DNA of 64,000 nt from a virus (IMGVR_UViG_3300032285_003395:1-64000); one strand, 5' to 3'. Shown: positions 54,112 through 62,703, counted from the stretch's first letter. A program made the numbers and translations. Notes: generated by a model from the letters alone, not told the origin.

Positions 54112-55552
54112 AATGATTATTTGTATAAGATGCAAAAGTACTCAATTTATCTGTAAAAAACAAATTTTTTCTATTATTATAATAATAAATTAATTCTTTT
54201 TTAACTTCATCTTTAAAATAATAATTAATTACATCCATAACAGTAAATACATGTCCTTCTAAGCATTCTTTTATGTGATCTTGCACAAACTCAAAGATAG
54301 CAATAGAAAGTAAAATTTGATTAATAACTCTGTTAGAGTTAAAAGTATTTTCATGAATTCTAAATTCTATAGTATTTCTACTAGAAAATAATAAATTCAT
54401 AAAATTAAATACATAATACCTGTTTACTCTATCCCATTTATTTTTTAAAGGATGTTTCTTATTCTTTTTGTTAAAGTTTTTACAAGAAGCAATTCCATCT
54501 GTTAAAAATAAAAATATATTTTTGTTATTATAATTAACAAGATATTCAAATTCTTTTTTATCTATCTTATTAAATGATATATTTTTACATAAAGGAGGTA
54601 AAGGTTTAGTATAATGTTTTCTTTTATTTAATACATTTTCTTTTTTATAATAAGGAAAATAACTAAAATAATCATGTTGAAAATAATATAAAAAATTATA
54701 CAATGCATTGATAAAAACTTTATCATTTCTAATATTACCAATATGAACATGCAAACTACAGTTTATATCAGTATTAACATTATTAGCATTTAAATTCATA
54801 AATTTTTTAATACTCTCAATACCTTTTAATCCTGACATAGGTACAGAAACATACTCTGCATTATCAATAGAACCATCTCTACAAATAGAAAATCCATATT
54901 TTTTTAAACTATGACGATATACAGAACCTTCAGAAGTTTCTAACTCTATACCAAAAGTATAATTTTTTAAATATTTTTTATATTTATAAGTAGTTTTTTC
55001 TATTTCAATATTAGATTTATTATATAAAAGAACAGATTCTTGATAATCTGAATTATCTTCTATATTATAAGCTCTATGAGTTGCAATAGAAGATGAAGTT
55101 TCTTCTTTTATTTGTTCAATAAAACTTTCTTGATCTGTAATATTTCCAATATAATAAAATTTAGAATTAGCTTTATTAAAAATAAAATCTGAATCATATA
55201 AAATTTCTTTAACATCTTTTATATAAACTATAGCTGTATCATATTGAAAAATTTTACCCTTATTAATAAAAACAAGATCTTTGGTACATTTAAAATAAAT
55301 TTGTTCCATCTTAGTAGGATCTTTAAGAAAGAATCCTAGTGTAAATGTTTTATTATTTTTATCATAAGAAATTACACCAAAATCAAAACTATTATCTCTA
55401 ATTAATTTACTAAAATGATAATGTTTATTTAAATCTTCTATAAAATATACATCAGGATGATTTATATGATAATAATTTTTTCTATAAATAATACATTCTT
55501 TTCTAGGTACTTCGTTACCAAGAATGTCAATAACTTTTTTATAAGTTTTCAT
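54098..55552 (-). CDS. Amidoligase (amidoligase_2 family, glutamine-synthetase-like fold)
   Basis: 484 residues. The N-terminal 190 residues are unrecognised. Residues 197-272 have the family motifs: FGIELET (201-206), a Glu-containing strand; RDGS (225-228); NAEYVS (231-236); and SLHVHIG (266-272). A later NTIEFRIHENT supplies the usual EfR-x-H segment near 410. Amidoligases join carboxyl and amino groups with ATP and are found beside GATase II and gamma-glutamylcyclotransferase genes in bacteria and phages. It lies 10 bases downstream of the GATase gene. Substrate unknown: peptide, protein or cell-wall precursor. Confidence 0.8.
   Translation of the reverse strand: MKTYKKVIDILGNEVPRKECIIYRKNYYHINHPDVYFIEDLNKHYHFSKLIRDNSFDFGVISYDKNNKTFTLGFFLKDPTKMEQIYFKCTKDLVFINKGKIFQYDTAIVYIKDVKEILYDSDFIFNKANSKFYYIGNITDQESFIEQIKEETSSSIATHRAYNIEDNSDYQESVLLYNKSNIEIEKTTYKYKKYLKNYTFGIELETSEGSVYRHSLKKYGFSICRDGSIDNAEYVSVPMSGLKGIESIKKFMNLNANNVNTDINCSLHVHIGNIRNDKVFINALYNFLYYFQHDYFSYFPYYKKENVLNKRKHYTKPLPPLCKNISFNKIDKKEFEYLVNYNNKNIFLFLTDGIASCKNFNKKNKKHPLKNKWDRVNRYYVFNFMNLLFSSRNTIEFRIHENTFNSNRVINQILLSIAIFEFVQDHIKECLEGHVFTVMDVINYYFKDEVKKELIYYYNNRKNLFFTDKLSTFASYTNNHYANT
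54133..54140 (-). promoter_or_regulatory. Promoter -7 box (TACTTTTG) for the exonuclease-polymerase operon
   Basis: Minus-strand TACTTTTGCATC matches TAnnTTTG and lies 21 bases before ATG 54111, inside the end of the amidoligase gene. The same TACTTTTGCAT string precedes the metallophosphoesterase gene at 2120, so the extended 11-base match is shared by two gene-start sites. Confidence 0.5.
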
Positions 55553-55562
55553 AATTTTATTT

Positions 55563-57263
55563 TTAATAACCTCTTAAATATTCTTGTTCATTAAAATTAT
55601 AACTTGAAAATTCGTCTTCATCTTCATCTTCAACAGGTTCATTGTGAGCAATATAAAATTCTAATACATGATTATTAATAGCTTCACAAAAAGAACCATA
55701 TTCTTTAACCATATCATTCCAATAAACATTAAATAATACAGTAGAAAATTCTGTAAATTTAGAGTTAGCAACAACAGATGAAGTATCTATCATTAGATCA
55801 AACATTTCTAGTTTATATAAAGGATTTTGTTCTATAAAGTTTAATATAGTTTGTTTAGAAAGATTAGGTTGTAAAATAAATTTTAATAAATGATAACTAA
55901 AGAAATATTGTTCACAATAAAATTTTTCTATTACTTCTTTTTCATCTAAGAAATCTGTATCAATTTCTAAACTAGATTTACTAGGAATAGATAATAACAT
56001 ATTATTTCTATTACTATCTATTTCTTCTATTTTTACAATATTAAAACTTTCAAAAAACAAATGTTTGTTAATAAATATTTTAGGTAATGGAAAATAAACA
56101 TTACTTTTTTTATTAATAGGTTTATACCAAGTGCTATTATATTTTATAGGAACCATACTAATACTTTCCAAATCATGGTTTGGAACTTCATAACTTAAAA
56201 TATTATTAATATTAAATTCAAGATTTTTACTTAAAATTTTTGCTCTTATTAATTCTAAATTTACCCAAATACCTTTATTAAAAACATAAATATATTCTTC
56301 ATCTAATATACTATCTAATGGTTTATTTATTAAATTAAATATAGTATTATCTTTATTAGATCTATATACACCATGTAATAATTTATTTTTAGATTTAGTT
56401 TTAAATAAACCTTTTTCAAATAAAATTTTAAATTTATCAGATTGATGTTCATCAAAACTATTTGTAGTATTAGAAAATAAATTATAATTACTATGTGTAT
56501 AAAAAGAAGATTTACTAACAAAAACTTCATCTTGAAAACATTCAGTTCTATCTATTTCAACAGTACTTATAACTTTATTATTTTTAAATTCAAAAATACA
56601 ATTAGTATTAATATCAAATATATTTTTATTTTCTTCTGAAGTACAAATAAAATTTAAACCTTTTTTAACAGAAGATAAATATAAACCTTCATTAAGATAA
56701 ACACCAAATAAAGGTCTTTCTTCAGTTAAAATGTTATTATTAGTTTTAGATTCACCTTTAAATACTTTAAGAGTTTGACCTCCATTATCAGTCCATACTA
56801 AAGTTGCTTTACCTCTATATTCTTTTAAAACATCATAACCATATTTATAAATAATATTAGCTAATAAAAAAGAATCTACTTTATCATTTGTATCAATATC
56901 TATAGGATATTTTTTAACTAAATCTTCTATATTATAAATAGTACCATTATGACAAAATACAAAGTTATCATCAATAATAAAAGGATGCAAATTTTCATCT
57001 GTTTTACTTCCTTTAGTAGCATATCTAGTATGGCTAATTACACAAGTAGCTTTAGTTGTTTTTTTAGTAAAGTGAAGGTTTGTATACAATTCTGAAAAAT
57101 TAGCTTTAGTAGCATCTTTATAAGAATAATTACTTGGGGCAGGGTTAGCCCAAATGCCAACCCCATGTCCTCCTCTAGAATCATTTGCAATACTTGCTAA
57201 CTTTAACTTTAATATATTTGGATTTTTATAGTTATTGCCTATAAATGCAGTTATTCCACACAT
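55563..57263 (-). CDS. Class II glutamine amidotransferase with long C-terminal extension
   Basis: 566 residues. The N-terminal nucleophile domain is complete: C2 after Met (MCG), SRGGHGVG near 29-36, SHTRYATKG at 77-85, HPF at 93-95, and the oxyanion CHNGTI at 104-109. It should hydrolyse glutamine to supply ammonia, or move a gamma-glutamyl group. From about residue 200 to 566 there is a long Asn/Ser-rich region with no recognised synthetase domain, so the acceptor enzyme is probably another protein, such as the amidoligase encoded downstream. The C-terminus is acidic (EDEDEDE). Confidence 0.88.
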   Translation of the reverse strand: MCGITAFIGNNYKNPNILKLKLASIANDSRGGHGVGIWANPAPSNYSYKDATKANFSELYTNLHFTKKTTKATCVISHTRYATKGSKTDENLHPFIIDDNFVFCHNGTIYNIEDLVKKYPIDIDTNDKVDSFLLANIIYKYGYDVLKEYRGKATLVWTDNGGQTLKVFKGESKTNNNILTEERPLFGVYLNEGLYLSSVKKGLNFICTSEENKNIFDINTNCIFEFKNNKVISTVEIDRTECFQDEVFVSKSSFYTHSNYNLFSNTTNSFDEHQSDKFKILFEKGLFKTKSKNKLLHGVYRSNKDNTIFNLINKPLDSILDEEYIYVFNKGIWVNLELIRAKILSKNLEFNINNILSYEVPNHDLESISMVPIKYNSTWYKPINKKSNVYFPLPKIFINKHLFFESFNIVKIEEIDSNRNNMLLSIPSKSSLEIDTDFLDEKEVIEKFYCEQYFFSYHLLKFILQPNLSKQTILNFIEQNPLYKLEMFDLMIDTSSVVANSKFTEFSTVLFNVYWNDMVKEYGSFCEAINNHVLEFYIAHNEPVEDEDEDEFSSYNFNEQEYLRGY

Positions 57264-57274
57264 ATATTTTTTAT

Positions 57275-57664
57275 TTAGTTGTTAGTAATAGGTCTATAAT
57301 CATTATAATCACCAGATGTAATAATTGTAGAACCTGAGTTTTCCATAAAATAAAGCCAAGCTTTTATTACTTGACCCTTTAATTCAACATTAATTTCTTC
57401 TCTACAATACCATTCAGGATGTCCTTCTAGTCTATCTACTGATGGCAAATGTAAGTCTCTGTTAATTTCCCAAACATCTACAACAATTTGTGTATCTGGA
57501 GTTTTATTAACAAAAGGAATACCACTAGCTCTCATTTGATATTTATCTACAGTTTTACCTGTACCTAACCATTTAGTCTGACCAGGAATATCTACAAGTC
57601 TAGAATTACCATAACCTTTACGTAAAGTGCCATAGCTTGCAATTAAAATATTATTTTTTATCAT
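57275..57664 (-). CDS. Gamma-glutamylcyclotransferase-like (GGCT/AIG2) protein
   Basis: 129 residues from ATG 57664 (a GTG at 57670 is less likely). YGTLRKG at 11-17 and N20 form the substrate loop of the GGCT/AIG2 fold. DRLEGHPEWYCRE at 77-89 carries catalytic Glu80 and the family's Y-x-R-x element. GGCTs release 5-oxoproline from gamma-glutamyl peptides or amines, as BtrG does in butirosin synthesis to remove a protecting group. With the GATase and ligases next to it, it could trim a gamma-glutamyl or related amide. Overlaps the 42-residue gene by 14 bases. Confidence 0.85.
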   Translation of the reverse strand: MIKNNILIASYGTLRKGYGNSRLVDIPGQTKWLGTGKTVDKYQMRASGIPFVNKTPDTQIVVDVWEINRDLHLPSVDRLEGHPEWYCREEINVELKGQVIKAWLYFMENSGSTIITSGDYNDYRPITNN

Positions 57665-57779
57665 CTTCACTTAATGTTTTTAAATCTTTAATAATTTCTT
57701 TTATTTCATGTATTTCAAAAGAACCTAGCCTATCAGACCATAATAATAATTCTGTTAATCTTTTAATTATCTCTATCAT
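57651..57779 (-). CDS. Small 42-residue protein in the amidoligase operon
   Basis: ATG at 57779, TAA at 57651. The product begins MIEIIKRLTELLLWSDRLG and ends EDDKK. It overlaps the ATP-grasp stop by 17 bases and the GGCT start by 14 bases, and it fills what would otherwise be a 98-base gap; the same packing is seen across the operon. The sequence is amphipathic-helical. It is too short for a standard gene finder but well placed. Function unknown. Confidence 0.55.
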   Translation of the reverse strand: MIEIIKRLTELLLWSDRLGSFEIHEIKEIIKDLKTLSEDDKK

Positions 57780-58713
57780 TTTGATTAATTATATTAATGT
57801 CTGAATCTAATTGAAAGTTTTTCCAAGCTAATGATTTAGAATTTTTAAATTTTTTAAAATCCCAATGTTCTAACTTACTTGTTTTAGTATGTCTATGAAT
57901 ATAATCAAATAGTTTAGCATATCTTTGAACAGTATAATCATTAGATATTAAAGTTGGACTAGAATTAATTTCTAATACATAATATTTATCTTCAAATCTA
58001 ATAATATCTACTGCACCAAAATCAGCTCCAACTGCTTCCATTGCTTTTAAAGCTGTTATACACATATCATAATTATATTCAGACCAAGGAATATAAATAA
58101 ATGGATCTCCATTTAAAGATCTATTCCAAGCTTTTTGACTAGGATTACTAGGCTTTGGTTTTTCTAATACAGAAATTACTTTACCTAAACCACAATGTAC
58201 TCTAAACTCTGCATCTTTTTCTAAATAAGGTGCAAAATAAAAATTAGTCATTTCATTTAAATCTAAAAAATGATTTAATTCATTACTATTATTTAGTACA
58301 ATAAAATTTCTACCTTTTGCGTGTTGCAAAGGTCTACAAATTATAGGATATTCTAAATTAGAATCTTCAGAAATTTTTTCATAGGTATAATAGGGAGTTA
58401 ATATATTATTATTTTTTAATATTTGTCTAGTTAATCCTTTGTTATTAATTTTTTCTAGAGCTTTAATATTATTATAAACAATACTATTATTATTAACTGG
58501 TAAAGGTATTCTATTACCCCATCTAATAATTACATTTTCATTAAAAGGAGCATTAATAGATTTTTTAATAAAATAATCAGAAACATTATAATTAAATGAT
58601 CTAAACCATTCTTTATTTTTAATTTTTCTTCTGATTCTTAATTCACAATTAAATTTCATGTGTTGATAGACAGCTTTCATTGAAGGTCTACCATCTTTAC
58701 CTACTAGTATCAT
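57763..58713 (-). CDS. ATP-grasp carboxylate-amine ligase (RimK-like)
   Basis: 316 residues. ATP-grasp motifs: KGLTRQIL near 92-99, a nucleotide-binding YPIICRPLQ with R127, EFRVH at 169-173, the DFGAVDI strand at 231-237 with Asp, and the metal-binding E248-I-N250-S-S-P near 248-253. Such enzymes join a carboxylate to an amine through acyl phosphate. The N-terminal part with RWGNRIP is that of the RimK-like branch. It overlaps the preceding gene by an ATGA. Works presumably with the adjacent COOH-NH2 ligase and GATase. Confidence 0.88.
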   Translation of the reverse strand: MILVGKDGRPSMKAVYQHMKFNCELRIRRKIKNKEWFRSFNYNVSDYFIKKSINAPFNENVIIRWGNRIPLPVNNNSIVYNNIKALEKINNKGLTRQILKNNNILTPYYTYEKISEDSNLEYPIICRPLQHAKGRNFIVLNNSNELNHFLDLNEMTNFYFAPYLEKDAEFRVHCGLGKVISVLEKPKPSNPSQKAWNRSLNGDPFIYIPWSEYNYDMCITALKAMEAVGADFGAVDIIRFEDKYYVLEINSSPTLISNDYTVQRYAKLFDYIHRHTKTSKLEHWDFKKFKNSKSLAWKNFQLDSDINIINQNDRDN

Positions 58714-59036
58714 ATTTTTTTAGGATTTTTTAAGTTATGTAATTTTAAAACATACATATCTAATGTTTGTTTTTTGCCATCTATGTTAGAAACTTCTCTT
58801 CTATTAAATTCTAGTGTTTTTCTAAAACCTAGTTTTTTAAGATTTCTTCTTAAAGTAATTTCTTCTTTTTTGACTATACATTGAATAGTAGTTTCACCTC
58901 TTCCATAACCATGCCAATTAATTTGATCTAGTTGATTATATTTTTTTAAAAGTTTTTTATACATTATATCAACGTTATCATAATTTTTAGCTTGTAAAAA
59001 TAATAATGCACAACAAGGTGTTCTCTTTATGGTCAT
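58710..59036 (-). CDS. 108-residue protein between two ligases, unknown
   Basis: 108 residues, coupled by 4-base ATGA overlaps at both ends to the ATP-grasp and COOH-NH2 ligase genes. Visible features are a Cys pair near 8-9, a YGRGET turn, and a helix-strand ending LKKLGFRKTLEFNRR near 68-82. A mixed alpha/beta small domain is likely. The tight coupling makes it a probable component, carrier or regulator of the ligase system. Confidence 0.55.
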   Translation of the reverse strand: MTIKRTPCCALLFLQAKNYDNVDIMYKKLLKKYNQLDQINWHGYGRGETTIQCIVKKEEITLRRNLKKLGFRKTLEFNRREVSNIDGKKQTLDMYVLKLHNLKNPKKI

Positions 59037-59779
59037 AATAAATTATATTTTTTAATTAATAATTCTGCTTTACTTTTATCATTATTTTTTATAATATTTT
59101 TAATATTATATTTTTCATGATCTTTAAAGTTAGATTCTAATAAATTTAAAGCTAGTTCTGAATTATTCCAAACAAAATCTAAATATCTTTCTTGTTGAAA
59201 CCAAGAACTTAATACTCTATATTCTACCCATTTATTATTATCTCTATAAGAACCTGCATTACCATATAATTTTTTACGATCATTATCAGGCTCTAGTAAT
59301 AAACTTGGAATAGCTAAAGTAAAATCTAGTAATTTAACTAAATCTTTTTGAAGATTATGTTTTACATCTATATGAAGATGAAATCCTGCAGACCTACCTT
59401 TAAACTTCATAGGATTAACTTTTACTACATTATATTTACCTGTATAAGCATTTAAATCTGGTTCACAACCAAATGTAATACTTTCTACAGTATATAATTC
59501 TTCTTCATCTACTTCATAAAAAGGAAATGGAGATAATTGTAAATCACTTTCTAATAAAGATTTTAAATAATCTTGACTTTCCAAGATTTGTTTTTTAAAT
59601 ACTTTTTTATTGTCTGTAATTGGAGTATTATATTCCATCATAATACAGTCTAAAGAAGTTAAAAATCCTCCTTCTTTCCATTGGTAAGGAAAAGTTTTAG
59701 TACCTTCTACAATACCACAAGCATTAATTGCTTTGTTATTTCTTGTAACAAAAATTTCTATATCTGTTCCTAAAATCAT
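59033..59779 (-). CDS. COOH-NH2 ligase (phage phiEco32-like type 2, PF14395)
   Basis: 248 residues. Family motifs: GTDIEIF at 4-10; GTK near 26-28; DCIMMEYN at 44-51; FGCEPDLNAYTG at 103-114; SAGFHLHI at 130-137; YGNAGSYR at 172-179; and WVEYRVLSSWF at 184-194. This is the glutamine-synthetase-like COOH-NH2 ligase type first recognised in phage phiEco32. It should form an amide between carboxyl and amine groups. It shares ATGA overlaps with genes on both sides. Family is recalled; substrate unknown. Confidence 0.85.
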   Translation of the reverse strand: MILGTDIEIFVTRNNKAINACGIVEGTKTFPYQWKEGGFLTSLDCIMMEYNTPITDNKKVFKKQILESQDYLKSLLESDLQLSPFPFYEVDEEELYTVESITFGCEPDLNAYTGKYNVVKVNPMKFKGRSAGFHLHIDVKHNLQKDLVKLLDFTLAIPSLLLEPDNDRKKLYGNAGSYRDNNKWVEYRVLSSWFQQERYLDFVWNNSELALNLLESNFKDHEKYNIKNIIKNNDKSKAELLIKKYNLL

Positions 59780-60495
59780 AATTCATTTTCTTTTTTTAAT
59801 TTAACATAACATTCATAACCTTCTTTAAATAATCCACTTTTAAATAAAGTAAATATTTTTTCTTTTATTTCTAAATTTTCAACATAAACATTATAATCTT
59901 CATGAGGATAAAAATAATCATTAAAAACAAATCTATTGTCAGTAATTAATGGTCTTATGAATTTAATAATTATTTTAGGATCTCCTACAGTAAATTTATC
60001 ATCATATACTGAACTTTTAAATCCATTATGTATACCATAATATGCAACATGAGGAAATGTAAAAGGTGCTAAATATAAAATTTCTTCTATACTATCTGTA
60101 TATTTTTGTAATTCCATAATAGCTATTGGAAATATATAATAGTATTTAATTATTAATAATCTAACTAATACCATAGCTCTATATACACTAGAAGAAGATG
60201 AAGGTTCTTTTAATTTATCAATTTTAATAACAAAAGTTATTTCATTTTTTATTATCTTATATTCAATAATAGTATTGGTAGCTTTTTGTACAAAATTTAT
60301 ATAATTAGTTAAAAACTCATTATTTTTAATATAAATTAAGTTAGCATTATATAAAGATGTTGTAAAAACAAAATAATTTTTACTTTTTGAAGACATTAAA
60401 CAAGTTCCTTTAATAAATTTAGAAAATAAAGAATAAGAATATTCACTTTTTATATGTCTATTATAAGATTTTCTTAAATCTGTAACATTTACCAT
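59776..60495 (-). CDS. Protein upstream of the COOH-NH2 ligase, unknown
   Basis: 239 residues. Coupled by ATGA to the ligase gene. Mixed alpha/beta, Tyr/Ile/Lys-rich, no membrane span, one Cys. No family is recognised. An Ser run near residue 118 (EPSSSSSV) could be a loop. The genes before it are 10 bases away. It probably belongs to the ligase operon. Confidence 0.5.
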   Translation of the reverse strand: MVNVTDLRKSYNRHIKSEYSYSLFSKFIKGTCLMSSKSKNYFVFTTSLYNANLIYIKNNEFLTNYINFVQKATNTIIEYKIIKNEITFVIKIDKLKEPSSSSSVYRAMVLVRLLIIKYYYIFPIAIMELQKYTDSIEEILYLAPFTFPHVAYYGIHNGFKSSVYDDKFTVGDPKIIIKFIRPLITDNRFVFNDYFYPHEDYNVYVENLEIKEKIFTLFKSGLFKEGYECYVKLKKENEL

Positions 60496-60505
60496 ATTAA
60501 TTTAT

Positions 60506-60877
60506 TTATTTATTTAAAAATATAAAAGCTTTACCATACTTAGTTTGTAACTGATGTATATCACTTTTTGAATGAACATAAAAACAATTCATACCATAAT
60601 AAGATATTAAAAAAGACATTATAGATTTATCTATAATATATAAATTTAACTTTAAATTAAACTTAGCTTCTTTATTAATTTCTTTTTTAACTATTATATT
60701 GTTACTAAATAATTCTTGATATACATTATAGTGTTCAAAATTTTCATCAATTTCTATAGTATCAATAAATTTAGAAGTAGAAAATAAAAAGTTTAATGGT
60801 GTTTTATTTAAATTGTCATATATTGCTACCAAAAATTTACTTTTAGGTATTTTTAAAATTTTGACTTGTTTTTTCAT
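60506..60877 (-). CDS. Protein of the ligase/helicase region, unknown
   Basis: 123 residues, basic, mixed alpha/beta. ATG start two bases after the helicase stop and 10 bases before the next start, so it links the helicase to the ligase operon. It contains LNLYIIDKSIMSFLISYYG near 78-96. Not recognised. Confidence 0.5.
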   Translation of the reverse strand: MKKQVKILKIPKSKFLVAIYDNLNKTPLNFLFSTSKFIDTIEIDENFEHYNVYQELFSNNIIVKKEINKEAKFNLKLNLYIIDKSIMSFLISYYGMNCFYVHSKSDIHQLQTKYGKAFIFLNK

Positions 60878-60879
60878 AA

Positions 60880-61920
60880 TTATAAATTTATAATCTTTAT
60901 TTGTTTAAAATTCTCCATGCCATTTAATACCCATTTTTCTTCTATTGTATCTTTTGCTACAATAAAATAAATTTTTGATAAATCATTTATAGTTAATCTT
61001 AAAAATCTACCTATTAATTGATGTTTTGAAGATGTTGAACTATCAATACCTAAAACAAATCCACATTTTAAATTTGGAATACTAACAGATTCTTTTAAAA
61101 TACCAACATTAACTAACTTACCATCAATTGAATTATAAAAATTATCATAGATTAAATCTTTTTTATCTTTAGTTAAAGAAGAGTTAAATACAGGTAAATC
61201 AAATAATTTACTTTGTTCAATAGAACCTGCATAAATTAATATTTTATGATCTTTTAAATTTTTATTTATTAGATTATTAGTTATATCAACTTTACTAGAT
61301 AAATTATTTAAAAATATTTTTAATCTATTTAATTCTGGGCAATAATGTTTTACCATTGGAGCATTAAAATATCTTTTATAATAATAATCATATAATGCTT
61401 TTTCATCATCTGGTAAATTATATTTTAAAATATACATTTCAAAATTATTTAACATTTTTTCTTCAATAGCATCTTGCATTAAATATTTATAAGAGATGGG
61501 TAAAATACTGTAAATAGGATGATTAGAAAGAGGTGTTCCTGTTAAACCAATAATTTCTATTTTTGGATTAATTTTTATTAGTTTTAATAACTCAGTATAC
61601 ACTCTGTCTGTCTCCTTATGAGCTTCATCATAAATAACTAAATCATAATGTTTAATATAATTATGTAATGATTTATTACAAATCATATCAATATTATTAT
61701 CACTACAATTCCATTTATTTAATTCTGACCTGAAGTTTCTTGAATAAACTTCTCTAGCACCTGTAAATAAAATTTTAGCTGAGGGATTTAACTCCCTCAA
61801 ACTAAAAATTCTATCTATTGCTATTTTGGTTTTGCCCATACCTACTGATAATCCAATAATAGATTTACAGTTATGCTCAATATGAGCTTTAATTGCTTCA
61901 GATTGTATTTTACTTTTCAT
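60880..61920 (-). CDS. SF2 DEAH-box helicase
   Basis: 346 residues. Motif I SVGMGKT (25-31), Ia near FTGAREVYSRNF, motif II YDEAHK (about 97-102), motif III GLTGTP (about 125-130), and motif VI QLIGRFLRL near 308-316. A compact, two-domain SF2 helicase of the UvsW/DEAD-like phage type, used in replication, branch migration or repair. It overlaps the upstream gene by 11 bases. The N-terminus lacks an extra recognition domain. Confidence 0.88.
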   Translation of the reverse strand: MKSKIQSEAIKAHIEHNCKSIIGLSVGMGKTKIAIDRIFSLRELNPSAKILFTGAREVYSRNFRSELNKWNCSDNNIDMICNKSLHNYIKHYDLVIYDEAHKETDRVYTELLKLIKINPKIEIIGLTGTPLSNHPIYSILPISYKYLMQDAIEEKMLNNFEMYILKYNLPDDEKALYDYYYKRYFNAPMVKHYCPELNRLKIFLNNLSSKVDITNNLINKNLKDHKILIYAGSIEQSKLFDLPVFNSSLTKDKKDLIYDNFYNSIDGKLVNVGILKESVSIPNLKCGFVLGIDSSTSSKHQLIGRFLRLTINDLSKIYFIVAKDTIEEKWVLNGMENFKQIKIINL

Positions 61921-62152
61921 TAGAAATAAAATAATTACAATCTTGTTCTGGAGTACTTGTTAAATTTCCACAAAAAGGTACATATAATGTATCTTGAAGT
62001 GGTGCATCTTTTTCTAGTAAATAAGCTATTAGTCTTTTACACTTACTAGCTGCAGGACATTCTACACAAGTACATCTTGAAATAGTATTAAATAGTATTG
62101 AAGAGATTACTTCTCCTTCACCTCCCTCAGGACATTTGTCAATTGTTTTCAT
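61910..62152 (-). CDS. Small Cys-rich protein
   Basis: 80 residues with eight Cys: C7, a cluster near residues 27-38 (CTCVECPAASKC), then C61 and C72. The cluster suggests a zinc or iron-sulphur site. It overlaps the helicase gene by 11 bases and the upstream gene by 14 bases. Not recognised; possible nucleic-acid-binding or redox accessory protein. Confidence 0.5.
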   Translation of the reverse strand: MKTIDKCPEGGEGEVISSILFNTISRCTCVECPAASKCKRLIAYLLEKDAPLQDTLYVPFCGNLTSTPEQDCNYFISNEK

Positions 62153-62444
62153 TTTCTATAACTTTTAAAATTAATGATCTGTGAACAAATTTTAATTGAT
62201 TAAATAATACACTTAAAGGCATCTCTTCAAACTCTAAATTAAGTTCTAATAGTTTAACTAAAGAATAAGCTTGACTTAATTTTTTTGTTAAAATAAATGT
62301 ATCAAATAATTTAGGTGGAGTTTGATTTGATAAAATTAAAATATGAGCATTATTGTTTTCATATTTTAATAATTCAGCATCAGATTTAATCTCTATAATA
62401 TTTAATTTATTTGCATTAAAGTATAGTTCTACTAAAAAATACAT
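62139..62444 (-). CDS. Protein, unknown
   Basis: 101 residues, no Cys, alternating hydrophobic strands and helices (ILILSNQTPPKLFDTFILTKK near 33-53). It ends inside the next gene by 14 bases and starts two bases after the upstream one. Leu/Asn-rich. Not recognised. Confidence 0.45.
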   Translation of the reverse strand: MYFLVELYFNANKLNIIEIKSDAELLKYENNNAHILILSNQTPPKLFDTFILTKKLSQAYSLVKLLELNLEFEEMPLSVLFNQLKFVHRSLILKVIENENN

Positions 62445-62446
62445 AA

Positions 62447-62665
62447 TTATAGTTTTAAACCTAGATTAACTATTCCATAAACTGCTAAAAATTTTATATC
62501 ATTATTAGAAATATTTCTAAAATGTTTTTTAGGTGCAGGTGTTGGTATTTCTGTAATTTGTAATTCACATCTAGCTTTTACATAGTTAATTTTACGAGTA
62601 TCAGCATAACTTAGTATTTCTTTTGGGGTAATGTCTTTGTTTAATTTTTTTGAAAAGTAATTCAT
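62447..62665 (-). CDS. Small protein, unknown
   Basis: 72 residues, basic, with a Pro-rich hinge (ITEIPTPAPKKH, about 37-48) separating two helical segments. The N-terminal segment (LNKDITPKEILSYADTRKINY) may be a small DNA-binding helix-turn-helix. Not recognised. Confidence 0.45.
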   Translation of the reverse strand: MNYFSKKLNKDITPKEILSYADTRKINYVKARCELQITEIPTPAPKKHFRNISNNDIKFLAVYGIVNLGLKL

Positions 62666-62703
62666 GTTAATTAATTTTAATTGTTAGTAATAATTTTTAA
62701 TAA

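Noticed and set aside
56330-56530. Minus-strand frame inside the GATase gene
   Set aside because: A shifted, Leu/Ile-rich frame within the GATase II gene in the same direction; no start context or family.
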